From positions 36,207,150-36,271,149 of the forward strand of contig NC_134653.1 in the NCBI RefSeq assembly GCF_030463565.1: a stretch of DNA of 64,000 bases. The letters are read 5' to 3'. Under the pieces are notes generated by a model. It saw only the letters and a list, made by a program, of their open reading frames with translations, was not told the DNA's origin and did no database searches. The stretch is from Pelecanus crispus. Taxonomy: Eukaryota > Chordata > Aves > Pelecaniformes > Pelecanidae. A program made the translations under genes and the position numbers. Shown here in pieces: positions 35,401 through 46,100 of the stretch (within the stretch, counting starts at the first letter, position 1; every line of letters begins with the position of its first letter).

Positions 35401-38400
35401 TGCCTTGCAGTAGTGTGTTGCTCTGCAGAGGCCCAGCCTGCCTCCGAAGGAGAGTCATGTTTTCCTGTTCGAGCTCTCTGCGAGCTATCGGTCATCCAGC
35501 AAGTGCGTTGAATCTCAGGGCTTTGATCAAGGCCTGCGGTGAATTTGTGCAAAGCCAGCAGCAGACTGCCCGGTCAGCGGTGGAGAGGAGAGCTGGGGCT
35601 GGGTGGAAGAAGCTGCAGCAAGCTCGTGTCCAGTGGAAGGGATGGTGAAGTTTCTTCAGGTCACTTGAAGACTGAGCTGTCTTACCAGCTGTCCTACCAT
35701 TTGTCTGTGGTGGGTTCAGCTGCCTGGCAAACAGTAGCTCCACGGACATGATGCCGTCTTGTTTGTTGTTTTTTGGGTTTTTTTTTTTCTTAACATCACG
35801 CAGTCAGACTTTAGGACTGTTGCCAGGGGGATGGGAAGTACGTTCCCTCCCTTCCCGAAGCCGCTGTAGGACCAGAGGATAGCTTTCCTGCTGGTTTTGA
35901 TCCGCCCTGAAGCACAACCTGTCCTGACAACTCATCTGTTTCCGAAGCAGACACTACCATAGTGCCTGGACTGGGGTGACACTGGCTCTTTGCATCGTGG
36001 TTCTCCTGGTCCTGCAGAACTCCACCTGCTGCAAGGCTGGCCCTGAACCCCTTCTGTGCTGCAGGGCCTCCCTTCTGCTTGCCCTGTGCCTCCGCTGGTG
36101 CCCCACAAGCTGGAGCAAGCCGACAGGTCTGTAGGAAGCAGAATGCAGTCAAGAGCCAGTGCAGAAGTCTGTGGGCCTCCCTGGGTCTTGCTGCTTATGC
36201 CTATTCCCTGGGATCTACATGAAGAAATTAGAAGCCCTCATTCTTTTGGGAAGTCAAAGATCTGCTGACTGTGGTGATAACGCTTTCCAGTCAGTAGCCA
36301 TAAGTTCTATTGCTGGACCTGGATGTGCCAAAATGGGCAAAGGTATTGAGTAGCTGTTGGTTGTTGGTATTGGTTGCTTGCATACCATCATCTCCTGGAC
36401 AGTGCTTATATGTGACTGCTACCGCAGCCCAAGATTTACCACTCCCAGTGTAGCCCATACGCAAGAGGAAAGCGGCTTGTGGTTCCTTACAACGTGCTAA
36501 CTCTCTTGGTGCAGGACCTCACCAGCTGCGCAACTTGAATCCCAAAAGTCTGTCCTAAAATGTGCTGTTGTCTGGCTGTGAAGCTCTGTCTGGGTTTGAG
36601 AAACATTTTGTGGTATTGTGTGTCTGCGCAGGGAGGTGATTATACTGCACTGAATGAGTACTTTGCTCTTCTTTCCTCCTTTTCCTTCCTTCATCTAAGT
36701 TAATTGTTGTCTCTTGAATTGGAAACCTGTTTGAAATGTTCCTGGGTTCCTTCTTGGAAAGGTTCAAAAGGAGTGAAGAAAGGGAGCAGGGCCAGAGAAC
36801 AGAGAAACACAGTAGGCTCTGAGATTTTTTTTTTTTTCCTTTCCACATGAGGTCAAAAGGTGCATGAATATCTTCTAGCTATTTGCTTTAGATCTGTTTT
36901 CCAAAGGGTGAGTGTTGGTAGGTGCTCCCACAATTCAGATTAATGTCACTATTGTCTTTAATCTTGCTTCCGTTCAAATAGTTGCGTCAAGAGATAATCC
37001 TTGCGTAGCAAGATGATTTTCCTTTCCCTCCTCAGAGGTTAGCCTGCTCAAGGCAAGCTGCGAGCCAGAGTGAAATAATACCAAGAGATTTTACTGTTTG
37101 GATAGTTTCTTCCCTCTCTTGAGAACGGGAGGTTCTGTTTCCTGAGCCCAGCCAGCTTGGGAGCCCCTGCCTTAGCTAGAGGCTTTCCAGGTGTCATTGG
37201 CCTAGGGGTTGGTTTCTGTAAAGCAAAATGGTGTTGGTTACAGCCCGCGTTTGTGACTTCGGCACCGCTGTCGGAAGAGCGATGACTGGAGACCATCGGC
37301 CAAGAGGGCTCTGGCTCCATGAGATCCTACTGGCAAAACAGGAGGGCGCGTTGTGCTGCGGTTCTCCTGCGGCGAGTGGGGGAAGTCACATAAAAATAAA
37401 AAAAAAAAAAAAAGGCAGTGGAAGAGCTTAGCTTTCAGTTGGTGTCGAGTTTATCTTCCACTGTCAGGCCCTCAGCTTTATTTTATGCTTCTGTTGCGTT
37501 GGCACAATTGACAGGTCCTAGCCCCGTTGACGGAGATCTGCGTGCAGCAATTATCTTCGCTTGGCAGCTGCTCCGCGTGCTGTTTGAGCGGCAGCGCTCA
37601 GCAGCGCGTGGTAGATACCTTCCGAGAGGTACAAATACGGGAACCGCTGCCATCGGGGGGAGGCCAACAAGCAGGCGGTGGTACGCTGTTCTTCAGGAGA
37701 GCAACAAAACCATTTTTGAGGACTTGAGCCTGTACAGCTCCTCTCTTGCAGGCGGTAGGAGCCTTGTCAGCCCCGTGGTGCTCAGCACATGGGTGTAACG
37801 GCGGAGCGACGTCCATCTCCCAGGTGTTCCTCCTGCATCCCCCAGGCTTGCTAGACGAGAGGCTTTGCGTGAGGTGGAAGCCACTCTTTGCTGGTTTTAC
37901 CCCAGTGTTCATTACAACACTGGTCCGCACAGACTGGGGGGAAGACTGAGAGAGATCTGGACCGTTGTGTAACGAAACTTCAACTATTTTTTTTTCCTCT
38001 TCCTAAACGTCTTTCTAAACTTGGTGGCAGGCTAGGCGCTGGGGTAGAGTGCAGAGGAGGATTTTGCAAAGGAAGTTTCCTCTCGGAGACTTTTTAAGCT
38101 GCGGTAGGAGGATGACTAACTGTGGGTACACCCAGACGTTTCCCTTTGGACACACCTAAACATACGCTTTCCAAGAAGAGGATCATGCCACCTTCCAGTG
38201 TGGGTGGAGAGAAAATTTAAAGGGAGATGGGACTGCTGGGTCTTGATGTCCATAACACCATCCCTCCTAGTGCCCCAGTGAGGAATTTTGACACAGCACG
38301 GTCCTGGGATGATTTATGTTGTACTGCTAAATGAAGTTTCTTCACTTCTTTGTCCTCGGTCAGCAGATGTGTGTTATTTGTAGACAGTAGAGGCTGTTGC

Positions 38401-39878
38401 CTATTTTTACATTCAATTAAATTGTAACTTCATCGCTGGGGCATCTGCTGCAAGAACTACGAGTCAGGCAGTGATCCAGCCTGATTAATTATCAGCTTAA
38501 TGTCTTTGGCAGAGGCCTTTTGGTGCTGTTGTGGAGCACGGTCAGGGTACTGTTGATGAGAGGAAAAGTTAGGGGGTTGTCTGTGTGCCGCTCCCTTCGT
38601 CGAGCTCTTTAGTAACACGGTTAGCCTTGGCTGCACAGGCTGGCACATGTGAGTAAAAGGTCCAGGGCAGATTATCTGTAGCGCTTCTTGGACATAAGCC
38701 TCTGCAAAAATACACCGAACTGTAATGTTATTCTTGTTACTGATGTGGAAATGAGTGGGTTGGGCATTTTGTTTCTTTTCAGAGAGACTGGTAGCATGCA
38801 GGATTTGGCTTGGAGTACTTTTTTTTTTTTTTCCTCCTTGTTTTGTTAATGAACAAACCATAAATACTGTGGAAGGATAAAAATGGAAAAGAAATACTCT
38901 GCCGCTGAATCAGCTTCAGAGAAGCCCATCAGCCTATTTGAGAAACCAGAAGTCTCTTTAGACAGTTGTATGCATTGTAACCACAGTAAGATCTGGCTGA
39001 AGGCTTTTTCCAAACAAAAACTTGTTTCCAGAGCCCTTCCCGAAATAAATGTTTAGTTTTGGTGACAAAATTCCTACAGACCTCTTTCTGGTAAGTAGGT
39101 CTTGAAATGCTGAGGTTGCAAATGTGGAAGCTGTGTCCTCCCTGCTACAGGCGTCTGCGATCTGAAAATACGCTCGCTCGATGTTCTCCTGCGGTGGGTG
39201 TGCGTGCGGCAGCGTGGCGAGCGCTTCCTCGTCAGGCTTGAATGTGCAGAGGGGCTCTTGGCAGCGGCTGGTTGGGGGAGCTGCCTGCTTCTCTCCTGGA
39301 AGCCTTTTGGGCATTGCCCTCTTGCCTCGTCACCCTGTGTTGGTGGGATGAACCCACCAACCACCAAGGTCACGTTGTTGCTGGGGGAGTTGAGCAGAGC
39401 ATCTTCTGTGCCGGTGTAGGTCCTTAGTTAACCCGTCACTGTACATGCTGGCTGCCAAAAATCAATGACTTTGCTTGATGGTGTTTGTTTGCAGAGTCTT
39501 TAAATAACGTACAGTGGAAAAACAACCAAGCTGTACAGTGTACATTAGCTATTGGCTAATAACTTGTTAGAACTGTCGTTTGGACTTAGTTTGTGTAAGC
39601 TAAATCTCCTCTTCATTTTCTAGATAACTAATAATATCAAGCTTCCCCAAACCGTGCTGGCAGTATACATATTAATGTGTAGAGTTACTGAGCTGCAATG
39701 GTCACAGCATGTTGAAACAACAAAGTGTCTATGAAAAACGTTGCTGTGGCGGTGATGAACTCGGTGTGGGCTGCAAAAACCACTTTGGACGCTTGCTCTG
39801 TGCCCAGCAGTTGCCCCACAGTCGTTCCCTGAGCAGCCGTGCCGCATTTCTGGCATGTCCTCACATCTTCTAGTACAT
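32492..39878 (+). other. ULK1: ULK1 intron 3, middle part
   Basis: No exon recognised. Simple sequence includes (GGT)n at about 32843-32858, T/G-rich tracts at 33059-33152, T- and C-rich tracts at 34040-34190, A-tracts at 34406-34420 and 37397-37412, and an imperfect direct repeat of AACAAATATAGAAAAGCAGA at about 34810-34847. A CpG-richer patch occurs at about 33780-33970. Open frames are short and have no family resemblance. Confidence 0.5.
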
Positions 39879-40277
39879 CTCAAGCTGCGCCAGTGGAGGT
39901 TTAGATTGGATATTAGGAGAAATTTCTTCATGGGAAGAGTGGTCAAGCATTGGAAGAGGCTGCTCAGAGAGGTGGGGGAGTCCCCATCGCTGGAGGCATT
40001 CAAAAAATGGGCAGACGTGGCACTTGGGGACATGGTTTAGAAGGCATGGTGGTGTTGGGTTGATGATTGGACTGATGATCTTAGAGGTCCCTTCCAACCT
40101 TAATGATTCCTATTTTTTAATTTCATTAAAAAATAATCCAGCCAGCAAGCCAGGAAACATGAAATTAATTATTACTCTTCCCGTAATTGGTTTAGTGTGG
40201 ACTTGGTAGTGTTAGGTTAATGGTTGGACGGGATGATCTTAAAGGTCTTTTCCAACCTACACGATTCTGTGATTCTG
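39879..40277 (+). mobile_element. Composite CR1, second copy
   Basis: Same architecture as the element at 19800. A CR1 segment from CAAGCTGCGCCAGTGGAGGT through ORF2's last codons and a 3' UTR ends TTAATGATTCCT (about 40111). An AT-rich spacer with CCAGCCAGCAAGCCAGGAAA (40138-40157) follows, then a second CR1 3' UTR ending CACGATTCTGTGATTCTG. It shares with the first copy the one-base-short variant GGACTGATGAT where ordinary CR1 here reads GGACTGGATGAT. It is inserted in ULK1 intron 3, in the sense orientation. Confidence 0.9.
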
Positions 40278-42320
40278 TTGTTGGACTTCCTGGAGAAGTG
40301 AAGGGCCTGGGTGTCTTTCATAAACCTTGACTTTCCACTGTTCCTGCTAAGGACAGCACGAGCTGGTGGGTTTTGAACACTTCTGAAAATTTTCCCCCAG
40401 CAAAGCTTGTGACAATGCCTGGGGTTTTCTTGCACTGCTTCCCTGGGCTGGCGCTTCTCACCGCAGGCTGGTTTCCCACTTCATCTGAAGCATGTGTGAA
40501 AGTGGATGGCTTAATGTGTGCTGCTTTTAAATGCAGAGACTGGAAAACAAGGCCCGTTTAAAGCAGTACTTGTCATGCAAGGGAATGCAACAAATGCCGC
40601 CTTCAAGTATCACAGAAAATTGCTTTTTGGACAAACAAGGGGACCTTCAAAAAGCTCAGCTGGGCTTGGCAGTGAGAACAGCTCTAAGAGCTGGGGACAG
40701 CCAGCCCCGGGGTCTGGTGAATGCTGGAACCAGAGGAGCCGTGGGAGCTGAGGCTGCCGGACTGCCCCGTGCCTCCGGCCCGTCTGGGGGACGTGGCCCG
40801 TGCCGCATGCAGCGTCTCTCAAATTTGAGTCTCTCCAGTTGCAGGCAGTTCAGCTTCCTGCCCTCTCCCCCTCTTCCTCCAGCCAGTCTTCCAGCGAGCA
40901 TCTGCAAACTCAGATTTCACGTTGCAAGGTTAAAAGAGGACTGCAAGAGAAATGAGGGGAGGTGCTGAGGACTCGAGGCGTCAACAAAGGTGGTGGGTTT
41001 GGTACAGGCTTGACGGGAGGTAGAGTCCTGTGGGCACACTAAGATGAAAGGGGCTGAGAGCAGATGGTGGAGACTGCCTGGAAACTAGAAGGCTGGGAGG
41101 GTGGGTGCTGGGGCTTTTTGGAATTGTAGTCAGGCTCGGAAGAGGAATCAGGCAGGCAGGTGTCTAAACAGCCTGTAAGTAAAGGCATGCTGCCCTGGAG
41201 CTGTGGAAATGGAGTGAACTCTCGTTCTGCTTTCAGAGCTTCTCCACTTAGCCAGGTAATTGCTGCCTGTGCTTGTCCAACGCTGGGCCTTGAGTTTAGG
41301 AGTGACTTCTAGCACGCAGGCTTTTACCTAGTAGGTCTGCTTCTCTGACTCCTGTGTCAGCAAGAGGATTTTGGGTCGTTCTGGGTCTACCCAGGGTTGA
41401 AACATCTGGCCGTTCTCACGTTCGTTCTCTGCCAGTGGTCCGGCAGCTCTGCTGGCCAGGCAGCCGCTGGTGTCGGCGTGTGTGTTGCACAGCCGCCAAA
41501 GTTCCCGACGCGGCTCCGTGGGGCTCTGTGTTTGTGGGACATTTCTCCGCAGCGTCCTGTGCTTGTACCGTGGCTACACCACCTTGTGTGTGCTGCCTAA
41601 GGCCAGGGAGCCAGCGGAGATCAGCTAAGGCTGGAGGGGAACTCTCAAGATTGTAAGAAGCATCACGGTGTGGCACTTGTAGCAAATGTAGGAGGACGAG
41701 CGTTTGGCCTGGACCTTGCTGGTGTTGACCCTCGTGATAATTCAGAAAGCTTTAGCCACCCGATAATAGCACCGCGTTAATGCACGTGTAGAAATTGGTT
41801 GGCCGATGTTGCGTTTTTGACCTGAGATCTTTCCTTTTCGCCCTCAAATCAAAGGTGAATCCCTTGGGCACTTTTCAGCCGTGGGGTTGAATTGCAGGTC
41901 CCACAGTTGCGTTGCTCTTATCTCTTTGTTGAGACTAGTGTAGGTTCATGTGGGCATAGCTGCTATAAAGGGCCAAGTTAAATGTGGAAATGATTAAGGC
42001 TCTAAGATAGTAGCGTGCCAGCATCTGCGTTGCATGCCACTGTTAATCCCGAGAGCCCGAAAGGAACATGAAGACCCAAGCCACAATACGGGCGATCTGC
42101 TTGGTGAACACATGCACGCTCAGAAAGGAACAGTATGCTTAAATACCTGGCACTTTTAAAGTAAGCAATCTTCCAAGAATTAGCCTAGAATGAAGTTTTT
42201 ACCCTCTCTTCAGTCTGAATTGTAACAGAGCACAGTTTACCTGTTTAAAAGGAAACGCAGCAGTTGTGAAGTGTGTGAAATATTTCAATACATAAATCTT
42301 TTGTTTTTCTGTTTCCCCAG
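40278..42320 (+). other. ULK1: ULK1 intron 3, last part
   Basis: Two kilobases up to exon 4 with no further exon, RNA gene or transposon recognised. The intron ends TTTTTCTGTTTCCCCAG, a strong acceptor. Confidence 0.6.
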
Positions 42321-42353
42321 GAACTGGCAAACTCTGTCTACTTGGTTATGGAG
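42321..42353 (+). CDS. ULK1: ULK1 coding exon 4 (residues 76-86)
   Basis: A 33-nt microexon-sized coding exon encoding ELANSVYLVME. It forms beta-5 and reaches the hinge, including the gatekeeper methionine M85 (human M92), which controls access to the back pocket of the ATP site. Phase 0 at both ends. Acceptor TTTCCCCAG|GAA and donor GAG|GTGAGT are near-perfect. It lies 15.6 kb from exon 3 and 0.8 kb from exon 5; without family knowledge it would be overlooked. Confidence 0.97.
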
Positions 42354-43159
42354 GTGAGTGCATGTGACTTTTTTTTTTTCCTTTTTTCTTCTTTCCCTCC
42401 TTTTTTCTCTTTTTCCCTTTTTTAAAATTTTTTAAACTTGTTTTAAGCAGACCAGCTTCTTACACAAGTAGCGCTTTCTGCTCGTGGTCTCACCTGTGAT
42501 GCTTTTGCTAATCTAATCTGCAGCCTCATGCCTTTGAGAACTGGAGCAGTGTGGTCGAAAATAGCAGCCAGGGGAATTTTTCATACTTAACTGTCAGAAG
42601 GTCATGCTGGCACAGGTTTAATCAGTCAGACGTCTTATCTCAAGGGTCAGATGGGTGTTACTGGGGAGTATCTGCTTCAGAGATGTGGAACGAGAATGTT
42701 CTTGACACAGCCTACCTGCAAAGCCTTTGAATGTTTTCCTTCATCTGCAGTCTTCACTCTTGAGGTCTTGTTGACTTTCCTTAATGATGTGGAACGTGAT
42801 GTAGGGAGTTTCAGTTTTCGGCTGTGGCTGCTCCCAGGCTTTCCTCAGCCAGCTTTCTGGTGGCGTCTCCAGCGGTGGCCCTTCTGCTTTGTTCTGGTTT
42901 TGTCTTTCTCTCTGTGCATGTACACGGATGTGCACGTGCACAAAAGCTGGTTAGTCATAATGCAACACAAAGTTTAGGGGAAACGGGACAAAAGAAGAAC
43001 CTATAGGAATGGGGTTTTCCCTGCCCACTTCTGAATACATATTTTGACGTGTGATTACTTATGTTTAAGTACTATGATAAGCCTGCCATCCTAGTGAAGT
43101 TTACTCTTTTTAATTTTTGATTTACCTTGCATTAACTGAGCTTTCTGTTCTGTTTGCAG
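42354..43159 (+). other. ULK1: ULK1 intron 4
   Basis: 806-bp intron with a pyrimidine-rich start (42369-42440) and acceptor TCTGTTTGCAG. Nothing else recognised. Confidence 0.95.
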
Positions 43160-43196
43160 TACTGTAATGGTGGTGACTTGGCAGACTACCTTCACA
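43160..43196 (+). CDS. ULK1: ULK1 coding exon 5 (residues 87-99, last codon split)
   Basis: 37 nt encoding YCNGGDLADYLH plus the first base of the next codon: the hinge and alpha-D segment of the kinase domain (subdomain V). EYCNGGDLADYL is nearly invariant in ULK1/ULK2. The donor is CACA|GTAAGT. Joining to exon 6 makes ACT (Thr99), where mammalian ULK1 has Ala, a mild substitution in the loop between alpha-D and alpha-E. Confidence 0.97.
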
Positions 43197-46100
43197 GTAA
43201 GTAGAACGATATGGAGAATATCCTCTGTATTCAGAAGAAAACACTAGGTTTTTTTCTCCCTAAAGTTGCTGGGGTTTGTGGAAGATCTAACTAAGCAGAT
43301 TATATATCTTTTGCAGGAATTTAAAAAAAAAAAAAAAAAGTCACTGCTCCTCTTCTAAGAGGTTCACTCTTGATAATCATTTGAAAAGTGAGAATCCGGG
43401 ACAATAAAAGCTAGTCTTGTAGTCTTTCCCATGTAGGTCAGTGGTGACTGTTGTCAGTAGTTATGTATTTTAGTTACAATGGCCTTATAGATTAAACATA
43501 TTTTAATGCTGCTAGGGACATGGTTTGTCTTTTTCTTTGTCACTGGAAAAAAAGCTATTTATACTGAAGCCTTGCAGTTCTGTAGGGCTGGATTAAAATA
43601 AGATCCCAAGAGTATATTTCACTTTCTTTAAGTTTACCCTGAAGGGTGTCCCCACACCTAGGGCAGAACACATTTCTTCAGTGTATTGAGGATGACTGTA
43701 GTGTAGCCAGTGGTGGCGTGAGGGTGATGGAAACTGCTAACTTCAGGGGCTTTTGGAGAATGTGGCGCAGGTATCTGTGACTGTGGTGCCTTGAAGAACC
43801 TTTTGGTGAGGCTGGAGTGTGTCTTTGCCATCAAACCGAGTGAAACACGCTTTGCGTGTTATCCAGCTGGATCGCTGGGACTCAGGCTTCAACGGCCCGA
43901 GCTATTTTTCAGTGCAGCCCACTGCACAGGTACAGGATCCCGACCTAGGTGGAAATCACATTGCGCCTGAATACCTAAGTGCTAGGAGGATAACGTGTTG
44001 AACAAGTTGCTTAGCTGCAGCCAGACACAGCCCTTATTTTCTGTTGGCCTGAATGTGGGCTGTTTTTTTTGTTTTGGGGTTTTTTTTCTTTAAAGTAGCT
44101 TTCTTGTTGTTTTGCATGTTACCTAGAAGATTACTAAATGTGAAGAGACAACTTTAATCTCATTTCTGCTGTGGCTCTGGGTCATGGTTAAATAAAGTTT
44201 GTTCACATTGTTCAACTTGAAAGCTACTTGGCTGGGTAATACTTCAGGCTCCTTATTTGAGGTACATGATGCCTGGAAATGGCAAAAACTGAAGGATTAA
44301 AAGCTAAATTTACATTTGGCCTACAGCTAGTGTTGGTATCCCTGGAATGATTATTTGGGGCTTGATGCTAGTATGTTGCATTCTGTTCATACAGGGTAAT
44401 GAATTACATTTGTGGACTTTAATTTTCAGAAAGGATTTAGTACTTGAAGGAAAATGAAGGAATATTCTGCCTTTCATGTGTTTTGTTTGTTTAAAATGTG
44501 GATGAGAGAGAAGTGACAGGCATTTGTTTTTTTAAAATCCAGGTTTAGTGTGCTTGGTCTCAGATTAAGTGATGGTGTTTTGCATCTGTTGGGTATTGCT
44601 CTGCTTTAAAAGGAGCATCTTTGGTGGTGGTGAAATGCCGTTACGAATACCAAGCGAAAATGGTTTTGTATTTGATACCTTCTTTTTCTCCTTGAATCCA
44701 AGTGCAAATTTTAATAACAAAATGCTTTTAAAAAATAGTCAAACTTCAGTTTTACCAATGTGTGGGCTTTGAAAGCTAAAGTTTTTAACTTTCATGCCCA
44801 TGAAATGAACCTTGATGTTAAAGCGCTGGGCTGTGTGCTCTTGTTGGCAAAGCTGCCTATGTAAACAAGAACACAGCTTCTGGCCAAATGACTTATAGAA
44901 ACATGGGTCTATAGAAAAATCTCCCTCTTAGCACTACTACTTCGATGTGTCCGTTGTCGTCTTCTCTCTTCCACCACCCCTCCAAAAAAAAAGTGAAGCA
45001 TACTGTGCAGCTAGCTAGGCTATTAATGCAGCTCGCTTCCTTCTTTATCAAACGAGAGTACTCAGGAAGTTGGTGGCTCGTTTGGGAAAGTGACGATGAG
45101 TTGTATTTTCCAAATAAAGCTCAGTTTTACCCCAGTTTGGTTTGAGTGTTGCCTGGCGTAAGGTTTGATCCTTCTTTGCCTGAGTTAGTTTGAAAAAGTT
45201 ACCTTTAGCTCTGTTTTCACCAATAAAAGATTTTACCTTGCTCTTACCTCTGTAAAGAGCAGCTGTTGTGACTGGGAAATTGGTGCTTGCTTTTATTTTA
45301 ACTCTTAACGTCTGTGTGCCGGTTGCCAGTAAGGAGAGCCCAGCAGGCACAGATTTCCAGAGGGAGCAGTCAGTAAGGGTCTGCAGCAAGAAGTTAAGTT
45401 ACTCCCGTTGCTGCAGCAGAGATCTGGGTCTTCCAGATGCCAGAGCCTAGATATGAGTGTCAGCTTTTACATCCTGGGGCTTTTTCTGTTCCACTGCATG
45501 CTCCTTTGGGGTATCTCCTCTCCCAGCTTCTGCAGGTGCTTGGGGTGCTCTTGACGATAACGATTTATTTTCCTGAAAGCTCATCTTGGAAAAGTTCAGA
45601 TTTCTTCCAGGGCATTTCACTGGTACGCAGGAGGCTCATCTCTGTTGAGCAGTTATTGTGCTGCTTCAGTTATTTTAACAATTGCGTGATGGTATTTAAT
45701 TGCAACATCTACTTTCCCACTGACTCCTGAGACATTTTTGCTGGTGGTTCCTGCAACGCTTACGCAAGCTGCGCATGCAAATCCCCTGTTTCTCACTGAA
45801 CGAGCTTGTAAGCTTCCCAATCCATTCTGCCCTCTAATTACCAGCATTAGGCAATACGGTAATTCCGCGTTGAATCCAAAGGCACTCTAATTCTCCTGGT
45901 CTTCATAACTGGAAGACGTGCGTGCGCGCACGTTTCAATGCCACACACGTTTCGGCTGGGTTGCGCTTGTTGGTTGGCCCCATCTCTTCGGTACGACCCA
46001 AGGTTGCGTGTGTTCTGCTGAGCACAACTTCTGTGGTGGTGGTGTTTAATGGCACAACGCTGTTTCCCTTCCGACAGAGCTCTGTGGATGTTGCTTTCTT

